A DNA stretch of 64,000 bases from contig NZ_CAKMMF010000015.1 in the NCBI RefSeq assembly GCF_927798095.1, forward strand, positions 83,866 through 147,865, given 5' to 3'. This DNA is from Paenibacillus plantiphilus (GTDB lineage: Bacteria > Bacillota > Bacilli > Paenibacillales > Paenibacillaceae). The translations under genes were made by a program, and so were the position numbers. Numbering within the stretch: position 1 is the stretch's first letter; each line of letters starts with the position of its first letter. The notes below the pieces were generated by a model that was not told the origin of the DNA, searched no databases, and was given only the letters and a program-made list of their open reading frames with translations. This document shows positions 17,528 to 24,686 of the stretch, piece after piece.

Positions 17528-18175
17528 ATGAAAAAAAGCTTTGCTGTTGTTCTGCTGCTGTCATTGGTCCTTGTTTTGGCTGCTACTGGTTGTATGCGAA
17601 ATGACGGAATGAATGCGAAGCAATACAGAGCCCGTTCGTCAGACCACCGGATGAACAATGACCGCTTGAACAATGACGGGTATACGAATCGCTCCATTAC
17701 AAACCGCGCCCTGACAGGCACGGATGGTCGTTCGAATGGCACGCGACCGCTAACGGACATGAATCGTTCCACAAGCCGTGCTCCATCCACGCTGGACGGC
17801 ATTGGCAATGGTCCTGGCAATGGTGTGCGCAACCCTAATGACAATGTATCAGGAAAGCTGCTGAAGCATATTTCGTCCGTGAAAGGTGTGGACAAAGCAA
17901 CTGTCGTCATCAATAACCGCGACGCCATTGTCGGTGTCGATGTTAAAGCTAGCGAGAATTCAGCTGCTGTCGCGCAAAGAGTCCGCAATGCGGTCAAGAA
18001 GGCAGAGCCCGGCTATACCGTTCATGTAACGGCTGATAAGAACCTGCATACCCGCCTGCAAGGCATGCAGCGTCAAATGAAGCCGCTTGACGGACATCCG
18101 ATCCGCAATATGACCAAGGATATCGGAACCTTAATCCGTGATATCGGACGAGCAGTAACTGCGCCACTTCGTTAA
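17528..18175 (+). CDS. YhcN/YlaJ-family sporulation lipoprotein
   Basis: 215 residues. Lipoprotein signal ending LAATGC (Cys22), an Asn/Arg/Met/Thr-rich low-complexity linker (about 25-115), then the YhcN/YlaJ domain: HISSVKGVDKATVVINNRDA and VGVDVKASE, ending with the amphipathic stretch AVKKAEPGYTVHVTAD. Family members are made in the forespore and lie on the inner spore membrane, affecting outgrowth. AGGAGGTGA precedes the ATG by 10 bases. It probably shares a transcript with the deacetylase upstream and ends in a strong terminator. Confidence 0.88.
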   Translation: MKKSFAVVLLLSLVLVLAATGCMRNDGMNAKQYRARSSDHRMNNDRLNNDGYTNRSITNRALTGTDGRSNGTRPLTDMNRSTSRAPSTLDGIGNGPGNGVRNPNDNVSGKLLKHISSVKGVDKATVVINNRDAIVGVDVKASENSAAVAQRVRNAVKKAEPGYTVHVTADKNLHTRLQGMQRQMKPLDGHPIRNMTKDIGTLIRDIGRAVTAPLR

Positions 18176-18184
18176 TACAAGAAA

Positions 18185-18220
18185 AGCCATGATGCCTCAT
18201 TTCTGTCTGGCATCATGGCT
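18185..18220. terminator. Strong bidirectional terminator
   Basis: 12-bp stem AGCCATGATGCC/GGCATCATGGCT with a 12-base loop. The plus-strand tail has seven T residues (18221-18227) and the minus-strand tail TTTTC. It separates the convergent YhcN-like and carbonic anhydrase genes. Confidence 0.9.
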
Positions 18221-18232
18221 TTTTTTATACCA

Positions 18233-18841
18233 TTAATCGAATGGTATCGACTTATAATTAACTGAGCTCAGTTTGCGCGAATCCTTATCATTGTAGCCTT
18301 CATGGATAAGTTCCAGGCGTCCTGTAGTCGGGTCCATTACGAAGCCGTGCACAGGAATACCGGTCGGAACCAGCGGATGCTTGCGAATCATATCTACGCT
18401 ATGCATGACCCCTTCCTCTGCGGACTCGAAGCCTTTCAGAAACCGGCTCATTCGTATGCCGGAATTTTCAAGCGTCATGAGCACTTCCTCCGAAATGCCA
18501 TTCTGCAAAAACTTCTGGACCAACGAATCCGGATCAACATTCGTCATTCCGCAGCCGTGATGGCCAATAACAAAAATCTCCTGAACATCCATTTCATAAA
18601 TCGCCATTAAAATGCTTCTCATCGCACTGCCGAAGGGCTGTGTTAGAATAGCGCCGGCGTTCTTAATAATTTTGGCATCGCCGTTGCGAAGATTCATTGC
18701 CTTGGGCAGAAGCTCCACAAGTCTCGTGTCCATGCAGGTAAGAATGGCAACTCTTTTGTCGGGATATCTGTCTGTCACATAGGATTCGTATTGCTTATTT
18801 TGAACAAATTTCTCATTGAAGGCCAATATTTCATTTATCAT
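18233..18841 (-). CDS. Beta-class carbonic anhydrase, riboswitch-controlled
   Basis: A 202-residue cytoplasmic zinc enzyme interconverting CO2 and bicarbonate. Zinc ligands and the catalytic dyad are visible: Cys36 and Asp38-Arg40 in LTCMDTR, then His94 and Cys97 in GHHGCG. Length and layout resemble B. subtilis YtiB. ATG 18841 is chosen for GGAG about 12 bases upstream; an open frame to 18967 would run back through the terminator hairpin of the leader and is rejected. The leader holds a ydaO-type c-di-AMP aptamer (18970-19120) and an intrinsic terminator (18937-18958), so expression should fall when c-di-AMP is high. The CPA2 antiporter gene ends just upstream. Confidence 0.9.
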   Translation of the reverse strand: MINEILAFNEKFVQNKQYESYVTDRYPDKRVAILTCMDTRLVELLPKAMNLRNGDAKIIKNAGAILTQPFGSAMRSILMAIYEMDVQEIFVIGHHGCGMTNVDPDSLVQKFLQNGISEEVLMTLENSGIRMSRFLKGFESAEEGVMHSVDMIRKHPLVPTGIPVHGFVMDPTTGRLELIHEGYNDKDSRKLSSVNYKSIPFD

Positions 18842-18936
18842 AACCAGTACCCACTCCTTCTCTATATTATACATGGCGCACACCGAATTATTATGAATCC
18901 CATGAGCTGATCCAGGATCAAAAAGAGAACACAAAA

Positions 18937-18958
18937 AGACCCTATATGAATAGGGTCT
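18937..18958 (-). terminator. Riboswitch expression platform: terminator before the carbonic anhydrase gene
   Basis: Stem AGACCCTA/TAGGGTCT with a 6-base loop, followed on the minus strand by TTTTTGTG. GGGTCT at 18985-18990 (minus strand), just inside the 3' side of the aptamer, could pair with AGACCC of the terminator stem and act as antiterminator. Confidence 0.8.
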
Positions 18959-18969
18959 CGGCTTCATCG

Positions 18970-19120
18970 ATGCTTAAATAATCAAGACCCATCTCTGCTG
19001 ACGAGGTTAGCTGACGGGCTCGGGTAGATGGTACCCTACATGATGCTTGATGCTCAATGATTCGCCCCAATTGACTGGTTCCCCCGCTTCCCAACAATGG
19101 ATGCTGGCAATTAAGCGTAT
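18970..19120 (-). ncRNA. ydaO/yuaA-type c-di-AMP riboswitch
   Basis: Read on the minus strand the segment holds the family's conserved blocks in order: CGCUUAAUUGCC at the 5' side, GAAGCGGGGGAACC, GGGGCGAAUC, GUAGGGUACC, and finally GCCCGUCAGCUAACCUCG. The outer stem can form between GCUUAA (19117-19112) and UUAAGC (18977-18972). These blocks are characteristic of the ydaO motif, which binds cyclic di-AMP and normally turns expression off through a terminator. A terminator hairpin follows 12 bases later, then the carbonic anhydrase gene. The aptamer lies downstream of the CPA2 antiporter stop codon on the same strand, so it can serve only the carbonic anhydrase unless transcription reads through. 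Confidence 0.92.
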
Positions 19121-19182
19121 TCCTATTGTAAATGACAGCACTCAGAAAAGTCAAAAGAAACATCTGAATGTTTTGTAAACGA

Positions 19183-20349
19183 TTATTGTACGCCACCCTC
19201 CACAGCAGCAGTCTTCTGCTTGAAAAACAGCTTCATCATCGGCGGCGTAACGATGGTGGTAATTAAGACGACAACGACGAGCACCGCGAACATTTGCCCA
19301 TCCACCAAGCCTGCTTCTTGACCGATAGCCGCAATAATTAAAGCCACTTCTCCGCGTGAAACCATCGCAGCGCCAATCCCCATTGCGCTTCTCCAGTTAA
19401 ATCCCGCTGCCTTCGCCCCGATTGCCGCGCCAACGAGCTTCGTCAATATCGCGACAATACTTAGTCCAGCAATGAGGCCAATTTGGGACGAGATCCCCTC
19501 GAACTCAACTTTAACGCCGATGGAGGTGAAAAAAACGGGAACGAATACCGCATAGCTAATCGTCTCCACCTTCCCCGTAACCTCATGCTTGTAATTGGTC
19601 AAGCTGATGGCTACGCCAGCCGCGTAAGCTCCGATTATGGCTGCTACACCTGTATATTCAGCCATATAAGCATAGAGGAAGCAGATGATCAAGCCCGCTG
19701 AAACAACAGCCTCCGTTACCTTTAACGGGGCGAACCTCCGCAGTATCCAAGGTACTATTTTCCACCCGACGAGAATAGCTCCTGCGAAGAACAGCACCTT
19801 CTTCAGCACCATCATGCCAAGATCAATGTCGCCGCCTGCCATGCTCATAACGAAAGCAAGCGCAATAATGACGACAACATCATCAATAACGGCTGCGCCA
19901 AGTATCGTCGTTCCTTCTCTGCTCTTCAGATGTCCAAGCTCCTTGAGCGCCTGAACAGAAATGCTCACACTTGTCGCAGAAAGCAGCAGTCCGAGAAATA
20001 CAGCATTCAGTGCAGACATGCCAAGCAGAACGCCCACCCAGTATCCGATTCCAAGCGGAACAACAATTCCGGCTAATCCAACATAAGCGGAGGCCTTGCC
20101 CGACCTTTTGAACTCCCCGGTATCGGTCTCTAGTCCCGCGATGAACATGAGCAGAATAACACCAATTTGACTGATTTCCTCCAGCGTGTCTGTACGAGTA
20201 ATAAGCCCAAGAACAGCCGGGCCCAGGATGATGCCAATTAGCAGCTTCCCAAGAACAGCGGGTTGACGAAGCTTGACACTCAGATCACCGGCCAGCTTGG
20301 ACGCGAGTAAAATAATAGCTAGTTGAAAAATTAGCAGCAATTCGGTCAC
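19183..20349 (-). CDS. CPA2-type monovalent cation/proton antiporter (NapA/KefB/GerN-like)
   Basis: About 388 residues, 12-13 hydrophobic helices, and no C-terminal RCK/TrkA domain. Seen: the discontinuous-helix region LLSATSVSISVQAL and the ion-binding motif GAAVIDDVVVI with the paired Asp of electrogenic CPA2 exchangers. It should exchange Na+ or K+ for H+ across the membrane. The listed start is GTG (20349), but AAGGTGA sits right on it and is 5-6 bases from a TTG at 20340, giving LLLIFQLAIILL; the TTG may be the true start. The leader contains a long hairpin (20387-20452). The c-di-AMP riboswitch lies immediately downstream, linking both genes to ion or osmotic physiology. Confidence 0.9.
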   Translation of the reverse strand: MTELLLIFQLAIILLASKLAGDLSVKLRQPAVLGKLLIGIILGPAVLGLITRTDTLEEISQIGVILLMFIAGLETDTGEFKRSGKASAYVGLAGIVVPLGIGYWVGVLLGMSALNAVFLGLLLSATSVSISVQALKELGHLKSREGTTILGAAVIDDVVVIIALAFVMSMAGGDIDLGMMVLKKVLFFAGAILVGWKIVPWILRRFAPLKVTEAVVSAGLIICFLYAYMAEYTGVAAIIGAYAAGVAISLTNYKHEVTGKVETISYAVFVPVFFTSIGVKVEFEGISSQIGLIAGLSIVAILTKLVGAAIGAKAAGFNWRSAMGIGAAMVSRGEVALIIAAIGQEAGLVDGQMFAVLVVVVLITTIVTPPMMKLFFKQKTAAVEGGVQ

Positions 20350-20386
20350 CTTCCCTTGTTGAATAGGATGTCCTTCTACACAACGA

Positions 20387-20452
20387 AGGAGTCATGTCGT
20401 CACGTAATGCTGCGATTAGACACAGCAATCCCGTGGTGACAGACTCCTCCAT
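20387..20452 (-). promoter_or_regulatory. Long structured leader hairpin before the antiporter gene
   Basis: AGGAGTC-TGTC-TCACG (20387-20404) pairs with CGTG-GTGACA-GACTCCT (20432-20449), an interrupted stem of about 16 bp with an inner GCTG/CAGC hairpin. GTCACC within it (minus strand, 20440-20435) is also complementary to GGTGAC at the antiporter's ribosome binding site (20350-20345), so alternative folding could hide the site. No known riboswitch was recognised. Confidence 0.4.
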
Positions 20453-20515
20453 AAAAACCTGTTTTATTCATTTGGCCTTGCGTGATGTGATGCGAGAATC
20501 CGAAAAAAGACAAAA

Positions 20516-20538
20516 GGAGCCTGTTGGTGACAGGCTCC
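20516..20538 (-). terminator. Terminator of the HesB-like gene
   Basis: Stem GGAGCCTG/CAGGCTCC, extended by one pair, with a 5-7 base loop. The minus-strand tail is TTTTGTCTTTTTT. It lies about 75 bases past the stop at 20615. The phrase GGAGGAGCCTGTCACCA is nearly repeated as GGAGGAGTCTGTCACCA in the antiporter leader. Confidence 0.85.
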
Positions 20539-20614
20539 TCCGATTCACGCATATACAATTACCTATAATTATAAAGGGTGTCCGATGAAATGTAAAGCTC
20601 CTACTGCAGTGCTC

Positions 20615-20959
20615 CTAGCTTACCTCCATCACAATCTCTTCCTGCTGTTCATCCCAAGCTATTCGCAGCTTCTTGTTGTCCAGATACCATAAATTATCCT
20701 CTTCCATAAAAAAAACGATGCCTTCAGAAACATGATTAAGAGCCGGATTGCGTGGAACATCTCTCATTACACCCAGTGAGAATCCTGGCTGGACACTGCC
20801 GCAGCCGCCTAATCGCACAAAAATTCTCAGATGATCCCCTTCCTTCAACGACATCTCGCTCCTGTACCAATTCGCCGCCGCTTGCTCGACCAACAAACGC
20901 ATCGTATCCATCTCCTTTGTAGGGATAGGCTCATTTACGAATAATTCGCCATACGCCAT
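20615..20959 (-). CDS. HesB/YneR-like small protein (iron-sulfur biosynthesis-like fold)
   Basis: 114 residues from ATG 20959, which follows AAGGGGA by 4 bases; an upstream in-frame ATG at 20998 has no site. It resembles the HesB/IscA-like YneR/YfhF group of Firmicutes: a central RIFVRLGGCGSVQPGFSLGV with one Cys instead of the three used by canonical A-type Fe-S carriers, and a C-terminal strand KKLRIAWDEQQEEIVME. With a single Cys, a scaffold role is doubtful and the function is unknown. Divergent from the ParB-like gene with 114 bases between the starts. Confidence 0.75.
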   Translation of the reverse strand: MAYGELFVNEPIPTKEMDTMRLLVEQAAANWYRSEMSLKEGDHLRIFVRLGGCGSVQPGFSLGVMRDVPRNPALNHVSEGIVFFMEEDNLWYLDNKKLRIAWDEQQEEIVMEVS

Positions 20960-21073
20960 CCATTCCCCTTCTCGGTGAAAAACATTCCCTCCAAACAATC
21001 GCTATTATATAATATGTATATCCCGCACGGCAGGCATGGATCATCAGCCGAACGCCAAGATTGGAGCAATCAG

Positions 21074-22159
21074 ATGGATATTATTGAAATTCCAACACAT
21101 TTAATTGATGAAGATACCGATCAGCCCAGATATCAGTTCGATGAAGAAGCACTGCAAGAGCTGATGAACAGCATCGAGGAGCTCGGCCTGTTATCACCTA
21201 TTAAAGTAAGAGCAACGGATAATGGACGCTATAAAATCATCTATGGCAATCGACGCTATAAAGCATGCAAAACGCTGGATCGCAAGTCAATCCCCTGCAT
21301 CGTATCTACTGTTACGGACGATCTTGAAATTTATCTGGAGCAGATTGCAGAGAATTTAACGAGGGAAGGCTTCTCCCCGATTGAAGAAGCAGAAGCATTT
21401 CACAAGCTTATGACCGATACCAAATTCAGCAGCTCTACCAAATTTCTCTCCAGCAAGCTCGGCAAGCCCGAGTCCTATATCAAAAATAAATGCGAGCTGC
21501 TGAAGTTCGGCAGCGCGGTGAAGAAGCTCATTGTTAGCGGCACGGAGATTCGCCGGGACAAGCTGACAGAGGAGCAATTGCTGCCGCTCCGAAATCTGCA
21601 GATCGAGCACCGTGATCCGCTGGCGCTAATTATCGCCAAGGACGAGCTGCCAGTATCAGATGTCAAGAAGATCGCCAAGCTATTCATGGACTCAGACCTA
21701 TCAACGGGCACGAAAGACAAGCTGCTGTACAAGTCCGGCCGTGATCTGCTCGAAACCTGGTCTGTTTATGAGCATAACAGGAAGGAAAGAGCCAAACGTG
21801 CTGCTGAGGCGGCTGAGGCGGCCAAAGCGGCTGAAGCGGCCAAAGCGGCTAAAGCTGCTGCTGCCGAAGGAGCCGCTATATCGCAAAGCGCGGACATCGC
21901 TGCTCAGGAGCAGGCTGCCGCTGTGAAGGAGCCGCTTATCAAGAGCAAGCTGAAGCGGATGCTCTCTTCAATGCCGATTCATCATCCCCTTCAATCGGAT
22001 GTGCTTCACTCTCTGGAAGCCATTAGCGAGAATGACAGGGCAAGCCTGCTGAAAGAGCTTGACGGACTGATCCTGTGCCTTGAGAATCATTTGACAGATT
22101 GGAAACAGATCAGAGATGCAGCCAGCCAGTCCAGCCAAGTGCCAGCGTTATCCGAATAA
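21074..22159 (+). CDS. Orphan ParB/RepB-like DNA-binding protein
   Basis: 361 residues. The N-terminal ParB/sulfiredoxin-like domain has DQPRYQFDEEAL and the box YGNRRYKACKTL (GERR-type motif, here GNRR), then ENLTREGFSPIEEAEAF and an HTH-like FLSSKLGKPESYIKNKCELL. A long Ala/Glu/Lys-rich helical linker (about 235-275) precedes a C-terminal helical segment. ATG 21074 is supported by GGAG 7 bases upstream. No ParA or oriC gene is adjacent, so it is not the chromosomal Spo0J in its usual place. ParB-like proteins of this kind may be nucleoid-associated or plasmid- or phage-derived. The last 12 bases overlap the convergent small ger gene. Confidence 0.8.
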   Translation: MDIIEIPTHLIDEDTDQPRYQFDEEALQELMNSIEELGLLSPIKVRATDNGRYKIIYGNRRYKACKTLDRKSIPCIVSTVTDDLEIYLEQIAENLTREGFSPIEEAEAFHKLMTDTKFSSSTKFLSSKLGKPESYIKNKCELLKFGSAVKKLIVSGTEIRRDKLTEEQLLPLRNLQIEHRDPLALIIAKDELPVSDVKKIAKLFMDSDLSTGTKDKLLYKSGRDLLETWSVYEHNRKERAKRAAEAAEAAKAAEAAKAAKAAAAEGAAISQSADIAAQEQAAAVKEPLIKSKLKRMLSSMPIHHPLQSDVLHSLEAISENDRASLLKELDGLILCLENHLTDWKQIRDAASQSSQVPALSE

Positions 22160-22372
22160 CCGTGTGAACGGCTTGAATATGATTGCAATCCATTCCGAGG
22201 GGCTGCTGAGGTCAGGCGCTAGTATTAGAATGACTGCAAGCAGCCAGCCTCCACCGGTCATAGCCAGATAGGCTGCTCTTTCTTTAAGTGAGTTCTGGGG
22301 AATGGATCCCCATTCCATCAGCAGTATCAACATTGCAACGATTGTGATGCTAACGAGATAGACAACGGTCAT
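22148..22372 (-). CDS. Small membrane protein closing the ger operon
   Basis: 74 residues with two hydrophobic helices (MTVVYLVSITIVAMLILLME and GGWLLAVILILAPDL) joined by a short polar loop. GGAGGATAATA precedes the ATG, and the gene starts 2 bases after the GerC-like stop, so it is translated with the receptor operon. It resembles, in size and topology only, the two-helix GerD/GerAD-type accessory subunits of some germinant receptors. It overlaps the convergent ParB-like gene by 12 bases. Confidence 0.7.
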   Translation of the reverse strand: MTVVYLVSITIVAMLILLMEWGSIPQNSLKERAAYLAMTGGGWLLAVILILAPDLSSPSEWIAIIFKPFTRLFG

Positions 22373-22374
22373 TA

Positions 22375-23586
22375 TTATCCTCCTTCGCCGTTTTTGCGAC
22401 TAGTCGTCGGCGACTCCCGTTTGCCTGGATTAATAATGACCGTCTTAATCTCATACTTCACCTTCACCTGAGGAAAGATTTCGTCCCAGTTCCCCTTTTC
22501 TTTTTCCCACAATTTTGGATACTTGCGATGAAAGGCCTCACCGAAGCCCAGTACGTCGGCATTCATTTTCCTTTGCATTATGGATAACGTTTTATTCATT
22601 ATTTTTTCAATATCCTGCTTCACCTTCTCCTCTACAATTTGAGTACCCTTTAAACGGGAAATATCAATCCGCGAGGTGTTCTGAATAAGAATTTCTCTTG
22701 TATCCACTTCAACCAGAACCTCCCACACACCATTGCTAATTCGCGGCTTTAGCTTGGACTTTCCCCGATTCAACAGTACTGAGATCGGCGCCTTTGCGCT
22801 TCCTGCCGCTATTGTTACGGTTACCTTATCAATTTGATTGCGAAACCACATGACGCCACGCATCGTCTTCTCATCGATAAATCCGGCCAGCTTCTCCTGC
22901 TTCAGAACTGCACACCCGACAATTGCAGGATATCTTCTATTGCTGGGCTGTCCTTCAGGCGGCGGCATAATATCAACACTTGGCAGTATGCCTGTGCCAT
23001 TCCCGCCTTCGAGCATAATATTCAATTTTCCAACCGACATCGTAAGATTAAGCTTTAAATTATTGCTCTCCTCCAGCATATCCGCTGAATTGCTTCGCAG
23101 CTGTGGTGTCAATGCCAGTATTTCCTTCGCTTTCGTTCGGCTCGCAAAGATGAGCGCACTGCCTCGTATTTGCGGAACGCGCAGTATATAATCCAGATGA
23201 CCGGCAATATTTCGCTTTACGATCTCATGCCCTAATACAAAAACCTCCACCTGGCCCCAGAACAGCAGACGTGGTACTTTCTCTTGAATTTTGGAAACTG
23301 CATCTGCGATATTCACACCGGTTGCCGAGATGACTGTGGACTGATTCTGACTGTTCTTCTCCTCGCTTCCCGACATATCGGTGCTGCTCCCGGCCCGAGG
23401 CGGAGTGTAGATTTGGAGTGAAACCTCAATCAGATTATCCGAATATTGATCGATCCCGGCTGCCGTAATGGTCGCCAAATCATTCACCTCAACGCGATCC
23501 CAGCAGCCGGAGAGCAGACAGGCCGAGACTGTAACCATCAGAATGACCCCCCATCCTCGCACGACTGCCTCGGGCTTGCTGATCAT
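22375..23586 (-). CDS. Ger(x)C-family spore germination lipoprotein (receptor C subunit)
   Basis: 403 residues. Lipoprotein signal ending LLSGC followed by WDRVEVNDLATITAAGID, the classic Ger(x)C start. The three-domain C subunit follows, including VSKIQEKVPRLLFWGQVEVFVLG and the C-terminal SRIDISRLKGTQIVEEKVK. It is anchored on the outer face of the inner spore membrane and completes an A-B-C germinant receptor. Its start overlaps the GerB-like stop by 4 bases (ATGA), showing translational coupling. Confidence 0.92.
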   Translation of the reverse strand: MISKPEAVVRGWGVILMVTVSACLLSGCWDRVEVNDLATITAAGIDQYSDNLIEVSLQIYTPPRAGSSTDMSGSEEKNSQNQSTVISATGVNIADAVSKIQEKVPRLLFWGQVEVFVLGHEIVKRNIAGHLDYILRVPQIRGSALIFASRTKAKEILALTPQLRSNSADMLEESNNLKLNLTMSVGKLNIMLEGGNGTGILPSVDIMPPPEGQPSNRRYPAIVGCAVLKQEKLAGFIDEKTMRGVMWFRNQIDKVTVTIAAGSAKAPISVLLNRGKSKLKPRISNGVWEVLVEVDTREILIQNTSRIDISRLKGTQIVEEKVKQDIEKIMNKTLSIMQRKMNADVLGFGEAFHRKYPKLWEKEKGNWDEIFPQVKVKYEIKTVIINPGKRESPTTSRKNGEGG

Positions 23587-24668
23587 TTCGATGGCCTCCT
23601 CATTAACCCGATTAGAAGCAGAAGTAAAGGAACGGCAATTTGCATCATCAATAAATAATAAGGAATCACTGTTTCAAATAGATGGTCCAGTTCTTGCAGG
23701 CGCGGCTGCCCCCACACGCTAAGGAGTACGACAAGGAAACCGACAGGGAGCGCCATGATGCGATATTGAGACAGCCCGATCCATTGTGAGGTTCCAATCG
23801 TACATGCATAAAGAAACATGGACAGCTTAACGAATGTGCCTGCTACCCATAAAACCATTATTAATGACTCCAAGTGCTGGAAGAATCCAGCGACACTTAT
23901 CGTTCTAGCTACGCCGATCAGCGGATAGTTGTAATATTTCGTATCCACGCCCATGAGCATGAGCGAGACTAGATTTACGAATACAAGAGTCAGCATCACA
24001 GCCACCAATGTGAAGGCTCCGGCCTTCATGCCTTCTTCGCGCTTGTGCATATAGGGGAGCAAGAAGGAGAGGATGAAAAACTCGCTGTACCAGGCCTGAA
24101 CCGTAAACGAGCCTTTCATAGACGGCAATATGCCATGCTCGAAAATCGGCAGCATATTGGTCGGTTGAAGATCTGGAATAATCAGGACGAGTACAGCTAC
24201 AAGCACAATGAATGCGATGGGTGTAACGAGCGAGGCTGTCCTGGCGACAACTTCAACGCCTCCGCGTGCAGTGAAGATGCACAACAACGCAAAGCTGGAC
24301 ACAATTACAAGCATCGGCGTTTTGAAGTAAAAATTCCCAATAATGAAATTCCCATATTCCTTCAAAATAATGCTTGAAATATGGATATAGAAAAACAGAT
24401 AGAGGAAGCCTACAAGCTTGCCGAATACCCGTCCGAGAATCCGATCGCAATATTCGATAATCGTTTCTTTGGGATACATTTTGTTCAATTGGATGGCAAT
24501 CAACAGACCTGCAGCTCCTGCCAGCATTGCCCATACAGGCGTTAACCACATATCGCGTCCAGCTTTCTCAGCGGCCATCGCCGGGAGCGATAAAATAGCG
24601 GTAGCGATTATAGTCGGATACATGATCATACACAATTGGACAGCGCCAACCTTACCTTTTTCAATCAC
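23583..24668 (-). CDS. GerB-family germinant receptor permease subunit (GerAB/ArcD/ProY family)
   Basis: 361 residues with about ten membrane helices and the APC-transporter-like fold of GerAB proteins, which bind amino-acid or similar germinants. The start IEKGKVGAVQLCMIMYPTII and PAMAAEKAGRDMWLTPVWA are typical of the family. It lies 18 bases after the GerA-type gene and overlaps the GerC-type gene by 4 bases. The ligand cannot be inferred. Confidence 0.92.
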   Translation of the reverse strand: MIEKGKVGAVQLCMIMYPTIIATAILSLPAMAAEKAGRDMWLTPVWAMLAGAAGLLIAIQLNKMYPKETIIEYCDRILGRVFGKLVGFLYLFFYIHISSIILKEYGNFIIGNFYFKTPMLVIVSSFALLCIFTARGGVEVVARTASLVTPIAFIVLVAVLVLIIPDLQPTNMLPIFEHGILPSMKGSFTVQAWYSEFFILSFLLPYMHKREEGMKAGAFTLVAVMLTLVFVNLVSLMLMGVDTKYYNYPLIGVARTISVAGFFQHLESLIMVLWVAGTFVKLSMFLYACTIGTSQWIGLSQYRIMALPVGFLVVLLSVWGQPRLQELDHLFETVIPYYLLMMQIAVPLLLLLIGLMRRPSK

Positions 24669-24686
24669 AAGGCTTCACCTTCAATT

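Noticed and set aside
21074..22159. Chromosomal parB/spo0J marking the replication origin
   Set aside because: No soj/parA, rsmG, mnmG or oriC-type DnaA boxes were seen nearby.
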